From the NCBI GenBank assembly GCA_013287025.1, contig JABDEN010000001.1, forward strand, positions 1 through 64,000: DNA of 64,000 nt, written 5' to 3'. Every line of letters begins with the position of its first letter. Within the stretch, counting starts at the first letter, position 1. A program made the translations under genes and the position numbers. Under the pieces are notes generated by a model. That model saw only the letters and a list, made by a program, of their open reading frames with translations, was not told the DNA's origin and searched no databases. The stretch is from Gammaproteobacteria bacterium (GTDB taxonomy: Bacteria > Pseudomonadota > Gammaproteobacteria > DSM-16500). Below, in pieces: positions 9,613 to 19,019 of the stretch.

Positions 9613-10639
9613 AAGCACTTCCTTGTTGTTGTACAGTCAATAATAAAGCTTTTGCTCTACTCAATTGCTTTTGTTTCACGACAGCTAAATCTTCGTTAAA
9701 AGTACCGGCGTGCTGTCGATTTTGCCAGAATGTTGGAATAAATTCATTTAATAAAATGAGAACCCACCGGAGTCCAAATAAAGGTTTGGTGAGATGAAAG
9801 CGTAATTCAAATGTATCATCTTGATAAATATCCATAAGACCTTTAGTAAATTGTAGCTGTTGCGATTCTGATAAATGCATCTTAGGATGCCAAATGATAT
9901 CCGCGAGTAATTTGACAGGATCATCCCAGCCAAAATAGTCAAAATCAAAAAAATAAAGTTTTCCTGACTTATCGCGCAGACTGTTATGAAAACCAAAATC
10001 AGCGGGGATGAGCGATCTTTTTCTCGGTGCTAACACTTCATTGATATTTAATTGATAATTGGCATACTCGAGCTTGACTTGTTGTTGATAAAATTCAAAA
10101 AAAGGGGAAAAATCATTTTTAAGAAATGCATCCAGTAACGGCTCATTTTGCGCAATTAATTTTAAATTTTCTAAACGCCGATTAATTTGTGCAAGTAAAA
10201 TTTGTAAAGATAGACAAGCTTCAGCGGCTTCTGGTAATTCTGTCGCTTTAGAATTTAAACGATAGACATCATCTAAAAAACGTATTGCGTGCGCAATGTC
10301 ATCGGCTGAATACGTCGATGGAATGTCTCCATCCACCCAATCGATGATAAGCCAACGTTCACCCTTGTCAAAAGTATGTAAAGAAGGAACCGAATCAATA
10401 TTATTTGAATTTAAAAATTGATACACCAATAATTCGGACGCTAAACGATTTCGCTGCTGTGGGAGAGCTGGGGGATAGGTTTTGAGGGCCCATTTTTTTC
10501 CATTGGCTTCTATGCAATAAACAAGACTATTACCGCCGCCAGACTTCGATAAAATACGAATATCATCATTGCTAAGTAAATTTTTAAGTGCTGCCACTTG
10601 AGCGGCTGACCAATTATATTGATTAAATGAAGAATGCAT
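9593..10639 (-). CDS. Aminoglycoside phosphotransferase (APH)-fold small-molecule kinase
   Basis: A 348-residue protein of the APH/choline-kinase superfamily. It has a glycine-rich start (SGGGNSLVYCI), an ATP-binding Lys in KKWALKTYPP, the catalytic-loop equivalent IPADFGFHNSL (the usual H-G-D is replaced by P-A-D, keeping the Asp and the downstream Asn), and the metal-binding FFDFDYFGWDDP. Such kinases in capsule or LPS clusters phosphorylate sugars or head-group precursors rather than antibiotics. Overlap with the HAD gene upstream and the transketolase gene downstream suggests coupled expression. It is probably the sugar kinase or phosphate-donor step of the pathway. Resistance is not implied. 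Confidence 0.75.
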   Translation of the reverse strand: MHSSFNQYNWSAAQVAALKNLLSNDDIRILSKSGGGNSLVYCIEANGKKWALKTYPPALPQQRNRLASELLVYQFLNSNNIDSVPSLHTFDKGERWLIIDWVDGDIPSTYSADDIAHAIRFLDDVYRLNSKATELPEAAEACLSLQILLAQINRRLENLKLIAQNEPLLDAFLKNDFSPFFEFYQQQVKLEYANYQLNINEVLAPRKRSLIPADFGFHNSLRDKSGKLYFFDFDYFGWDDPVKLLADIIWHPKMHLSESQQLQFTKGLMDIYQDDTFELRFHLTKPLFGLRWVLILLNEFIPTFWQNRQHAGTFNEDLAVVKQKQLSRAKALLLTVQQQGSAYEIPCR

Positions 10640-11219
10640 TTTTTATTTCTATCCAATTAGCAAAACATTTTATTGATGACGGTTGTTGTCCTTGAAATAA
10701 TAATCGCTCAATATGATTTGGAAAGGAGGGGGACTCAAAAACCTCGATTAAATCATCAATAAAATGCGTGCAATCTAATTTTTTTATTCGCATAATTTTT
10801 TTTTCACGGGTGTTTTCAAAAAAAATATTTTTTTCTAAAATAAAGGGGGGGTCATTATTCAATAAATTTTTACGAAGCAACCATTCTCGCGCAGCATCAC
10901 GCAAATTGACATCAGTAAAATGACCTTTTTTTGTTTTATGACTGACGATGTAAATTTCAATGGTAGGATCTGCGTTACAAAGAGAAATAAAATCGATAAA
11001 TCCATCGAATAATTCAGCGTTATGAATCAATTCTCCATACACTTTCCCTTGCATCTTTTGCCAAATCGTTTCGCCATCGGGTAATTGGCGAATGAGGTCA
11101 CGTAATTTTTGTTTTGTGACTTCGTAATCTTCAGGGATTAATTTCCATTCCTTTGCTAAATTGGCAAATACATTATCATAACAAATAATAGTATTATCAA
11201 AATCAATGCCTATTTTCAT
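10623..11219 (-). CDS. HAD-superfamily phosphatase-like hydrolase
   Basis: A 198-residue protein starting MKIGIDFDNTI, which carries the HAD motif I nucleophile in DFDNT. A Ser-Lys region (IVSHKTKKGHF) and an acidic HFIDDLIEVF near residue 160 match motifs II-IV. The family dephosphorylates small phosphate esters. It is translationally coupled: its ATG overlaps the stop of the methyltransferase (11216) and its end overlaps the APH-like kinase. A role analogous to GmhB, removing one phosphate from a bisphosphorylated sugar, is attractive from context, but the sequence is not a clear GmhB orthologue. Confidence 0.75.
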   Translation of the reverse strand: MKIGIDFDNTIICYDNVFANLAKEWKLIPEDYEVTKQKLRDLIRQLPDGETIWQKMQGKVYGELIHNAELFDGFIDFISLCNADPTIEIYIVSHKTKKGHFTDVNLRDAAREWLLRKNLLNNDPPFILEKNIFFENTREKKIMRIKKLDCTHFIDDLIEVFESPSFPNHIERLLFQGQQPSSIKCFANWIEIKNAFFI

Positions 11220-11890
11220 TTTGCCTCACAGCATAATGCAAATAGATAATGTGCCATAGGATAAAATCCTGTATGAACGACTTCGTCATTCATCGAAAAT
11301 ATAAAAACATGATGAAAATATTGTTGGAAAAATGATTTATAATCATTACCCGATTTACAATTAATGTGCCCAGCTTTGCTTTGCGGAGAAGCATAATTTT
11401 GTGATTCTAAAGTAGGTGCACCGATTATCACAACACCATGTGGCAAAAGAGATTGTACAATATGATTCATATACAAATGTTCTTTTGTATTTGCAATATG
11501 TTCTATCACATCCAAACTATAAATCGCATCATATTTTTGTGAGAGAGGCCCCGTTAAGATATCATGGATATTTGCGTCCATTAACCATTTCGCATCCGTT
11601 CGATTTTTAATATCCTGAATAAAAATAGGGTCAATATCATAAACATGTAATTGATTCACTTCCTGTAACACGATTCGGCTGCCAAAGGCATCTCCACAGC
11701 CAATTTCTGCCGCTTTATTTTTTCCCGCTAACATTTTTGCGACAAATTTGTATCTGGATAACATAAAAGTTAATCGACGAGGATCATCATGCCATACCTG
11801 ATTAGACATTAAGCCTAAAGTGGTTAAGCCTTTATTATTCACAATTTCAAGGCAGTTATTGTATTGTGGTTCTACTGTGCTGACCGACAT
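11216..11890 (-). CDS. Class I SAM-dependent methyltransferase
   Basis: A 224-residue protein with the SAM-binding loop KAAEIGCGDAFGSRIV at about residues 57-72, an acidic residue at the end of strand 2 (LHVYDIDP), and YDAIYSLDVIEHI, the usual post-motif of small-molecule methyltransferases. AAGGATTC precedes the ATG. It overlaps the HAD gene by 4 bases. It most likely methylates a sugar or nucleotide-sugar intermediate. Substrate unknown. Confidence 0.82.
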   Translation of the reverse strand: MSVSTVEPQYNNCLEIVNNKGLTTLGLMSNQVWHDDPRRLTFMLSRYKFVAKMLAGKNKAAEIGCGDAFGSRIVLQEVNQLHVYDIDPIFIQDIKNRTDAKWLMDANIHDILTGPLSQKYDAIYSLDVIEHIANTKEHLYMNHIVQSLLPHGVVIIGAPTLESQNYASPQSKAGHINCKSGNDYKSFFQQYFHHVFIFSMNDEVVHTGFYPMAHYLFALCCEAK

Positions 11891-11906
11891 AATGAATCCT
11901 TATGTT

Positions 11907-12863
11907 TTATGATCTAAGAAATTTTCTACACTGCAAAATAATTTTATATGGAAATAATCGTCCAATTTTCACGACTAATTTATTGTTGATAAACGATTTC
12001 CATAATAAAGCAAAACTAAAAAATTGGCGAAAGGTAGATTGATATAAACATAAAGTCATACAGCGCAATGAATAAAAGGGCAATAATGCGGCTTCTTTAA
12101 AATCTATCCAAAGTTCTGGATATTGTTGTTTTATTAATTCGATTGTATTAATCATGACTTCTTTTTGTATTGGCCAATTTTTTTTATTTTCTGAATAACT
12201 TTCTTTACGCATGTGAATATGTGTGAAGAGCGAATCGCTATAAAAAAAACCCTGTCTTAAAGCGATTACAAAATATAAAAGCCAGTCACTATGCCATCGT
12301 GTTTCTGGATATAGCATTCCAGCTTTAACCACTGCTTCTCGTTGCATAAACATTCCACCACCACCGTTAAATCCTACATATTGTTTTCGAATAATGGATT
12401 TAAAATCTTCCGGTGTAGTCACTCTATTTTTGGGGAAGGGTAGTGTTCTCAAAAATGGTGCAATCATATCAAATCGATCTATATTTGCATTGCCGCATAT
12501 CAAACCAATATCAGGATTTTTTTTTAGTATTTGTCGTGTTGTTTTAACAATGTTTTCATCATAACTATCATCGGCTGCGCACAAAATAATGTAATCACCA
12601 GTCGCATGTAGAATACCAGTGTTTAATGCCTTGCTAACCCCTTGATTATTTTGATGTCTAACTAATTGAATGACTGGGTTATGCGCCATGAAAGAATCGA
12701 TGATTTTTAGGCTATCGTCAGTAGATCCATCGTCGACAATAATGATTTCATGAAAACTTTCAGTTTGATGTAATAATGAATGCAGCGCCTTGGGTAAAAA
12801 TGTTGATGAATTATAATTTGGTACAATAGCACTGAATTTATATTTATGTAATGCATTAGTCAT
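11907..12863 (-). CDS. Family 2 glycosyltransferase (GT-A fold)
   Basis: A 318-residue protein with the GT2 hallmarks: FSAIVPNYNSSTFLPKAL at the N-terminus, IIIVDDGSTDDSL for nucleotide binding, and the metal-binding region IILCAADDSYD. Later, a tryptophan-rich segment (RWHSDWLLYFVIAL) fits the acceptor-side motif. It should add one sugar from a nucleotide donor on the cytoplasmic face of the inner membrane. The start overlaps the stop of the 12860-14743 gene by 4 bases (ATGA). Donor and acceptor are not predictable. Confidence 0.9.
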   Translation of the reverse strand: MTNALHKYKFSAIVPNYNSSTFLPKALHSLLHQTESFHEIIIVDDGSTDDSLKIIDSFMAHNPVIQLVRHQNNQGVSKALNTGILHATGDYIILCAADDSYDENIVKTTRQILKKNPDIGLICGNANIDRFDMIAPFLRTLPFPKNRVTTPEDFKSIIRKQYVGFNGGGGMFMQREAVVKAGMLYPETRWHSDWLLYFVIALRQGFFYSDSLFTHIHMRKESYSENKKNWPIQKEVMINTIELIKQQYPELWIDFKEAALLPFYSLRCMTLCLYQSTFRQFFSFALLWKSFINNKLVVKIGRLFPYKIILQCRKFLRS

Positions 12864-14743
12864 GGAATAAGTTCTTCATGGGGTTTGAGTTCTAAAAGAA
12901 TATTAGTGCAATGCTTTTCTTCATTATTAAAGACAGAATGAAGAATGTTTTTGAGTAAGGAATAAAATACTACAGGTATCATCAAAATAACAAACAATAA
13001 TAATTTTATTTTTTTATTATAAGCATATGTCACTTTTAATTGATGCACTAGATTTTCACCTAAATGAGTAAGATTATTGTTTATCGTATGTATTTTGGTA
13101 ATTTTAAAAGGAGAATTTTCTATAGGCTTCATCCTAAGGATAAATTCGGCCGAAAAATTATAACAAATGCGTGATTGAAAATTTTGATCATTAGGTATGA
13201 TAATTAAAAGTTGCCCATCACGTTCTAATAATTGATAAATCATTTTTAAAGTTTTTTTAATGCCTTTTATATTTTCCATGCGTAAAAATAATATACAAAA
13301 TTTGTATTTAACTTTTTTTAATGTTTTTAATTTATCTTTAGCATTCAATAAATTTTTAGCATGAAAATGATCTGAAATATTTAGTGACTTTTCTAGCCAT
13401 TCTCGATAGTGCATAAAATTGGATTCATACGAATCATAAAACACTGCTGTTTTTGTCCAATTTTCTGCAATGATGAAAGATTTAATTTTCTTCTTTATAC
13501 GATGATATTCAATCCATCGATGATGAAGTAAATATACTAAAGGTGGCTTCCCAAATATTTTAAGATAAAATTTTCTGGTGGGGGTATTGTCAAGTACCGT
13601 TAAATTTACATAATCATACTGATGTGAATTTTGCAAAACTGATCTTTGTTGATGAAATGATTTTATTGCACCTAGCCAATATGGATGGTTGAAGTGGGGT
13701 TTTGTTTTATATTTTTTAAGTTTTTGTAGTTTAAGGTGAACTAATTCATCTAATTTATTTTCAATTTGCTTAGTATCTTCTTCTTGTAAGTCTTTGGTAT
13801 GATAATAAATGGTTTTTTTAGCATTATCACGGTGCTGTGACGTAGTCCATTCGGCGAGGGCAGAGGCGAGTCTATTAAAATTATATTTTCCTGATTGTGT
13901 AAACTGTAAATCTCGATCTCTAGGTTGTAATTCAATTACTAAATAATCATCAGAATCGTTAATAATTGCGATATTTCCCGATGGACACATTTCTGGAATA
14001 AAAGAATAATCGCAAGAAGCGCCCACCTGATAATCCATTGTTTCAGGTTTAATACATAACATATGCAATAAATAGAAACGACCCGCGAGCAAATCATCGT
14101 TATATTTTAAAAAAAATCGATTCGCATAATAATTATGCGTCAAATTTTGATGATATATATTCGTGTAAGACACAAGGTGTAAATGGTTCAAACTTTTTTT
14201 AAGTAAGTCTCTTGGTTTAATCGATAACACTTTTGTTTTATTATCAATTTGATTCATTAAAAAAGGTTTAATTTCTTCTTCTATGACCTGAAAATTACCT
14301 GCGCAAATTCCGCTATATCCTTTTTTCATATAGCGCATTAACCCTATAAATGAATCATCAGCCATAATGTAATCAGCCGTGAGAAAAATAAAATAGGTAT
14401 TTAACATATCTAACCCTGTATTTTTCACCGCACGATCATAAGCTAAAGTCAGGGTCGTTGAATAATTACTAAATATAATTAAATCATCAATGGAAATAAA
14501 TTCGACGGTACATATCTGTTTTAGCATTGTAAAAATAGGGTTTTTTTCAAAAATCGGTATATCATCTTTCGTCGTTAATAAAACAAAATGTAGCGGATAT
14601 TCGTTCGCTAATGCCGGAATATTGCCGGGTGCAAGCAAAGTACGAATATTGAGTTTCAAAAAATCATTAATAAATTTTTCGCCCCATAAGACGACGAGGA
14701 TGCGAACTAGAATACTTTTATTTTGTGATACTATGGTTTCCAT
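12860..14743 (-). CDS. Probable two-domain glycosyltransferase-like protein with C-terminal membrane segment
   Basis: A 627-residue protein not recognised as a named family. Residues 1-260 look like a GT-A-type nucleotide-sugar-binding region, with a strand start (ILVRILVVLWGEKFINDFL) and an acidic FLTADYIMADDS where a metal-binding motif would sit. Residues roughly 420-530 resemble a degenerate Rossmann methyltransferase (YKFCILFLRMENI then GQLLIIIPND). A hydrophobic stretch near 580-600 (LLLFVILMIPVVFYSLL) could anchor it to the membrane. It sits between an SDR enzyme and a GT2 gene with no gaps, so it belongs to the operon. The GT role is an inference. Confidence 0.6.
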   Translation of the reverse strand: METIVSQNKSILVRILVVLWGEKFINDFLKLNIRTLLAPGNIPALANEYPLHFVLLTTKDDIPIFEKNPIFTMLKQICTVEFISIDDLIIFSNYSTTLTLAYDRAVKNTGLDMLNTYFIFLTADYIMADDSFIGLMRYMKKGYSGICAGNFQVIEEEIKPFLMNQIDNKTKVLSIKPRDLLKKSLNHLHLVSYTNIYHQNLTHNYYANRFFLKYNDDLLAGRFYLLHMLCIKPETMDYQVGASCDYSFIPEMCPSGNIAIINDSDDYLVIELQPRDRDLQFTQSGKYNFNRLASALAEWTTSQHRDNAKKTIYYHTKDLQEEDTKQIENKLDELVHLKLQKLKKYKTKPHFNHPYWLGAIKSFHQQRSVLQNSHQYDYVNLTVLDNTPTRKFYLKIFGKPPLVYLLHHRWIEYHRIKKKIKSFIIAENWTKTAVFYDSYESNFMHYREWLEKSLNISDHFHAKNLLNAKDKLKTLKKVKYKFCILFLRMENIKGIKKTLKMIYQLLERDGQLLIIIPNDQNFQSRICYNFSAEFILRMKPIENSPFKITKIHTINNNLTHLGENLVHQLKVTYAYNKKIKLLLFVILMIPVVFYSLLKNILHSVFNNEEKHCTNILLELKPHEELIP

Positions 14744-14748
14744 TTTTT

Positions 14749-15750
14749 TTATCTTAGCTCAATTTGCTGCATTTTTTTAATATTATAATAATTAGCATTG
14801 ACGAGTGGATCTTGAACGTAATTTTTATCAAATGCATTTTTTAAATCATTAATCGCATTTTCAATAGTATATTTTGGAGTAAAATTAAGTTCATTTTTAA
14901 TTTTGTCAGAAGAAACATGGTAAGAACGATTATCATCAGATGATACTACTTCGATGGATATTTCCTCATCAAATTGTTTTCTTACTAATTCTGCAATCTC
15001 ACGCACTGCTAAGTTTTGATAGCCCACATTAAAAATTTTACCCATGATATTTTCTTTTTTTGCTTTTAAACAGCATAAATAAGCATCTGCCATATCTTCA
15101 ATATGAATATTTGGTCGTAATTGATCACCGCCAAATACTTTAATTTTTTTATTGTAGTAGGCATGCATCGTTAAAATATTTACGGTTAAATCTAAGCGTA
15201 ACCGTTCTGAATAACCACAAACTGTCGCAGGGCGAATCACCATGGCTTCGAAAGTATCAGTCATTTCCTGAAAGAGAATTTTTTCACAATCTGCTTTATA
15301 TTTTGAATAATCGGTCAATGGTTCTAAAGCTAAATCTTCCGTGACATTTTTTTCTTTTTTTACGCCATAAACGGAAGAAGAAGAGGCATAGATAAAACGT
15401 TTCACGCCACATTCTTTAGCGGTACGCACTAAAGGCAAAAAGGCATCTAAATTGATTGATTTCCCGAGTGTCGGATCTAAATCGAATGAAGGATCATTCG
15501 AAATACACGCTAAATGAATGACGGCGTCACAATCTTGCATTGCCTTTTTTACGGCTTCATTATCCCGAATATCACCTACGATTTCCATTAAATGTGGGTG
15601 ATGATGAAGAGATCCAAAAACATTTCTTCCATAGATATATAAATCTAAGACACTCACCTCATAACCTTCAGATAACAGCTTTGGTATTAATCGACTTCCA
15701 ACATATCCGGCACCACCGGTTACCAATATTCGTTTAAATTGATTTGTCAT
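14749..15750 (-). CDS. Extended SDR NAD-dependent sugar epimerase/dehydratase
   Basis: A 333-residue protein with the NAD-binding motif VTGGAGYVGSRLIP, the catalytic YASSSSVYG region and DYSKYKAD (YxxxK). A central QLRPNIHIEDMADA segment is typical of nucleotide-sugar epimerases. It probably epimerises or dehydrates a nucleotide-linked sugar. AAAGGAAT precedes the ATG. It lies 13 bases after the SIS isomerase gene. The last dozen residues are polar and variable. Exact reaction unknown. Confidence 0.88.
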   Translation of the reverse strand: MTNQFKRILVTGGAGYVGSRLIPKLLSEGYEVSVLDLYIYGRNVFGSLHHHPHLMEIVGDIRDNEAVKKAMQDCDAVIHLACISNDPSFDLDPTLGKSINLDAFLPLVRTAKECGVKRFIYASSSSVYGVKKEKNVTEDLALEPLTDYSKYKADCEKILFQEMTDTFEAMVIRPATVCGYSERLRLDLTVNILTMHAYYNKKIKVFGGDQLRPNIHIEDMADAYLCCLKAKKENIMGKIFNVGYQNLAVREIAELVRKQFDEEISIEVVSSDDNRSYHVSSDKIKNELNFTPKYTIENAINDLKNAFDKNYVQDPLVNANYYNIKKMQQIELR

Positions 15751-15763
15751 TTATGTTATTCCT

Positions 15764-16381
15764 TTAATCTGCTATTGCTAAAAGAGGTTCTGGGCTTTTT
15801 TCTAGAGAAATATTTTTCTTGGCCATGGTGTAGTCAAGAATGGCATGACCTAATCCTGTATGCGCGACTTCGACATATCCATACTCTAGTGATGCAATGT
15901 AAAAATTGAGGTCCCCGGAGAGATTTAGTGGATTTTTTTCCTTAAAGCCTGAATAGGTAATAACCTTACATCCTAATTTTTTTGCAACTGATACAGCATT
16001 GAGGATGTTCATCGAACGCCCTGAGCTACTAATCGCAATCAAAGTATCTTCTGGTTTTGCATGATATTCAATTTGTTTTGCAAAAACATATTCGTAGCCA
16101 TAGTCATTGCTTAAGCATGTTAATGCAGCAGCATCAGAAAAAGCGAGTGCAGGTATTCGGCCGTTTTTCGAATAATCGATGGCTAAGTGACTGGCAATGG
16201 CAGCACTGCCGCCATTACCAATCATAATCACTTTACCTTTTTTTTCATGCGTTGATTTGACAAAATGAAAATGACGTTCAAAACCTTGTTCAAGATCAAT
16301 CGTATTATTTTGTAAATCAGTGACAGTTGTTGTCAAAATTAAACGCTGTAGTGTATCAAAATAATTTTTTATCCAATTCAC
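15764..16381 (-). CDS. SIS-domain phosphosugar isomerase, GmhA-like
   Basis: A 205-residue single SIS domain resembling sedoheptulose-7-phosphate isomerase GmhA. The phosphosugar-binding GNGGSAAIASHLAIDYSKNGR and the serine-rich LIAISSSGRSMN are clear, and VEVAHTGLGHAILDY near the C-terminus fits the GmhA C-terminal motif. It starts at a GTG with AAGGAATT upstream. GmhA converts a ketose 7-phosphate into the aldose form. In this cluster it would act on the product of the split transketolase, or a related ketose phosphate. Whether the substrate is sedoheptulose-7-phosphate itself is not shown. Confidence 0.85.
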   Translation of the reverse strand: MNWIKNYFDTLQRLILTTTVTDLQNNTIDLEQGFERHFHFVKSTHEKKGKVIMIGNGGSAAIASHLAIDYSKNGRIPALAFSDAAALTCLSNDYGYEYVFAKQIEYHAKPEDTLIAISSSGRSMNILNAVSVAKKLGCKVITYSGFKEKNPLNLSGDLNFYIASLEYGYVEVAHTGLGHAILDYTMAKKNISLEKSPEPLLAIAD

Positions 16382-16416
16382 ATCAATTCCTTTTTAGTTA
16401 TAGATAAAAGCGAGTG

Positions 16417-17451
16417 CTAATTTTGATTTATGATGACTGCACTTTCTGACTGCAAACAGTTAAACCATACCTTAGTAACATCGGCAATCTTTTCAGGCGT
16501 CCACACTGGCGCATCTTTCCAATAATGAATTTGTTCTAACATATTTTTAACACCTTTTTCAATAGAGATTTTTGGGTGCCAATGTAATGTCGATTGAATT
16601 TTACGAATATCCGCCCATGTCGTATCAGGCTCTCCTGGTCGTTTAGGAATATGAATGGTTTTTTTACCACCCAATAATTCTACCAAACGATTAACGGATA
16701 CGGGCGCGCTACCGCTGCCTACATTGAAAATTTCACCAGAGACCGAACTATTGGCGGCACAAAGGATCGCATCTACGACATCACTCACATAAGTGAAATC
16801 ACGGGTTTGGTTACCATCTCCCACAATAGTCAAAGGTGCATCAGCGAGTAATTGCGCCAAAAATACCCCGAATACTGCGCCATAACTACCTGAGGTGCGT
16901 GCTCTCGGTCCATAAACATTAAAGCAACGTAAGGAAATAGTCGGCAATTTATAAACAGAATGCCAATGAGAAACTAATTGTTCGCCTAGGTTTTTTGTTA
17001 GGGCGTAAGGATATTGAGGAGATATTTTGGCTTCTTCAGATGTCGGAAATTCTGTTGGAAATCCATAACAAGTTGAAGAAGCGAGATAAATAAACCGTTC
17101 GACTTTATGTAAGCGCGCCGCTTCTAGCACTGCAAAAGTGCCATCCACATTGGAGCGAAAATATTCTAGTGGATTTTCAATGGAGGGCACGATATCAGCT
17201 CTGGCTGCAAGGTGAAACACACGTTTAGCACCCTCGCAAATGTTATTGATTAATTCAATATTGGTGATGTCACCTTCAATAATCTCGAGATTGGGATGAT
17301 GAATATGATGGCTTAAGTTTTTTTTATGTCCCGAAACAAAGCTATCTATCACTCTTACATGACGGTCTTCTGTTAATAAGCGGTCAACAAGATGACTACC
17401 AATAAAACCTGCGCCACCCGTTACTACATCAATTGATTGGTGATTACTCAT
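16417..17451 (-). CDS. Extended SDR UDP-sugar 4-epimerase-like enzyme
   Basis: A protein of about 344 residues with DVVTGGAGFIGSHLVDRL (NAD binding), catalytic YLASSTCYG and the YxxxK in YPYALTKNLGEQL, then RCFNVYGPRA, typical of UDP-glucose/GalNAc 4-epimerases (GalE/WbpP type). The ATG at 17451 gives the usual family N-terminus; another in-frame ATG is at 17466 and would overlap the upstream gene further. Probably interconverts UDP-hexoses for the polymer. It is the second of three SDR enzymes in the island. Confidence 0.88.
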   Translation of the reverse strand: MSNHQSIDVVTGGAGFIGSHLVDRLLTEDRHVRVIDSFVSGHKKNLSHHIHHPNLEIIEGDITNIELINNICEGAKRVFHLAARADIVPSIENPLEYFRSNVDGTFAVLEAARLHKVERFIYLASSTCYGFPTEFPTSEEAKISPQYPYALTKNLGEQLVSHWHSVYKLPTISLRCFNVYGPRARTSGSYGAVFGVFLAQLLADAPLTIVGDGNQTRDFTYVSDVVDAILCAANSSVSGEIFNVGSGSAPVSVNRLVELLGGKKTIHIPKRPGEPDTTWADIRKIQSTLHWHPKISIEKGVKNMLEQIHYWKDAPVWTPEKIADVTKVWFNCLQSESAVIINQN

Positions 17452-17455
17452 TTTT

Positions 17456-18325
17456 TTAAATTCCATTTTGTAAACATATATTTAAAACGTCAGCAGGTTG
17501 TAAGGGGATTTCTCCACAAAGGGCAATTGTATTTGCACAATCTAAAGTTGTAAAGGAAGATAAAAAAGATCTTTTTATCCCACTATTGAGTGCGCTTACC
17601 GGCTTAACGAGTTTTTCTAAACATCCAAGCCTTCGCGCTAATTTTTTTGCAAAATCGTAGTAGGAAATATCAATGGTTCCAGAAATTTGATAACACCCTG
17701 TTATTTTCTTTTCTCCTAAGGTAACAAGTAGCGTAATGACTTGGCTTAACGCGACGGGTGCCATCATCATATCGTGGAACGCTTCGATGGGTAACTCTTG
17801 TTTTAGGCGCATCATCCAGTTTTGGAATAAAGGTAGCTGAAGAGAAAGAACTTTTGTTAAACGCAGAATTGTCCATTGTTTACAGTGTTTTTGGATGAGT
17901 GTTTCAACGATGACTTTTTGACGGCCATATTCATTCGGTGGACGATAAGGAGTAGCATTTGTTGCATACGACACAACACCTGAAAAAACTTGGTTAGTGG
18001 AAAGATAAATTATATGAGAGCCAGTACTTGATAAATGTTCTATTAATGCGAACATTTTAGTGACATTAATTTCATAGGTAGTTTCTGGATTTCCCTCGCA
18101 TATTGCCATTTTAGAAACGCCAGCACACAAATAAACAATATCAAATTTTTTATCAAGAAAAACCCAAGACGCTGGAGGATCTAATAAATTTAAATAAAAT
18201 ACTTCCGAATTTGTTTTTAGAGGATGATGTGTCGTGCCATATACTGGAATTTGTTTTGATTGAAAATCTGCATATAATGCAGATCCAATCATGCCATTAA
18301 CACCTACCACGAGAACATTATTCAT
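17456..18325 (-). CDS. RmlD-like SDR sugar nucleotide reductase
   Basis: A 289-residue protein starting MNNVLVVGVNGMIGSALY, with a Rossmann GxxGxxG, a STNQVFSG active-site region and YGRQK (YxxxK) after the PNE motif typical of dTDP-4-dehydrorhamnose reductase RmlD. No RmlA, B or C partner is present in the window, so its substrate need not be the rhamnose precursor; a reductase step on another 4-keto sugar is equally likely. No strong ribosome binding site is visible. It ends just before the epimerase gene. Confidence 0.78.
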   Translation of the reverse strand: MNNVLVVGVNGMIGSALYADFQSKQIPVYGTTHHPLKTNSEVFYLNLLDPPASWVFLDKKFDIVYLCAGVSKMAICEGNPETTYEINVTKMFALIEHLSSTGSHIIYLSTNQVFSGVVSYATNATPYRPPNEYGRQKVIVETLIQKHCKQWTILRLTKVLSLQLPLFQNWMMRLKQELPIEAFHDMMMAPVALSQVITLLVTLGEKKITGCYQISGTIDISYYDFAKKLARRLGCLEKLVKPVSALNSGIKRSFLSSFTTLDCANTIALCGEIPLQPADVLNICLQNGI

Positions 18326-18333
18326 ATAAAAAC

Positions 18334-18996
18334 TTAAGAGAAATAAATAAAGCCATAATCACCGTGATATCCCCATTTTTCAAATAACCATTTCCATCCA
18401 TTGGGTCTGAAAAAAGATTCACATGTTAATTGCCAGTATAGTAAATTTGCTTTTTCATTCTCATTGCGATAGGACTCGACGCAACACCATTTTGATTTTT
18501 TTCCTACGCGTTCCATTTCTTGAACCGCGCGTTCTAATTCATCAATCGACAGATTATGAAAGGTATTTATAGAATAAACAAAATCAAAAGTATTATCTTC
18601 CCAAGGTAAATGCGTGCAATTACCTACTTGTAAATATTCTTTTATCTCGGGTTTAGCATTGTCGATTGCATATTGCGATACATCGATACCTGTGACGCTA
18701 ATACCGGGGATGACTTGCGTAAATTCATAAAGCAAAAAAGCTTTTCCGCAGCCAATATCTAAAATTCGGTCGGAAGATTTGAGGTTATAATGATTTGCAA
18801 TATCTTCTGCAATAGTTCGCCATCGACTGTCATAATGATATCCTCCATAACCATAGTTTCGATCGCCATCCCAGTAATCAAAACCCCAGTTTTTCGCTTT
18901 TGTCGCGCATATGGCTTTATCAACACTTGTCACTCTTTCAATATAATTCCGTTTGGTATTTTTTTGATATTTTTCAAGGAAATTTAATTCTTTCAT
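18334..18996 (-). CDS. Class I SAM-dependent methyltransferase (Methyltransf_11-like)
   Basis: A 220-residue protein with RILDIGCGKAFLLYEF (SAM loop, about residues 79-94), VTGIDVSQYAID (acidic residue binding the ribose) and FDFVYSINTFHNL. The N-terminal 60 residues contain a Trp/Tyr/Gly-rich stretch (WDGDRNYGYGGYHYDSRW) that is a notable family feature. AAGGAATTC precedes the ATG. It probably methylates a sugar intermediate. It is the third methyltransferase in the island. Confidence 0.82.
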   Translation of the reverse strand: MKELNFLEKYQKNTKRNYIERVTSVDKAICATKAKNWGFDYWDGDRNYGYGGYHYDSRWRTIAEDIANHYNLKSSDRILDIGCGKAFLLYEFTQVIPGISVTGIDVSQYAIDNAKPEIKEYLQVGNCTHLPWEDNTFDFVYSINTFHNLSIDELERAVQEMERVGKKSKWCCVESYRNENEKANLLYWQLTCESFFRPNGWKWLFEKWGYHGDYGFIYFS

Positions 18997-19019
18997 CTGA
19001 ATTCCTTTTGTTAATGAAA

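Noticed and set aside
9593..10639. Aminoglycoside resistance gene
   Set aside because: The fold is shared, but the location in a sugar operon and the altered catalytic loop favour a biosynthetic small-molecule kinase.
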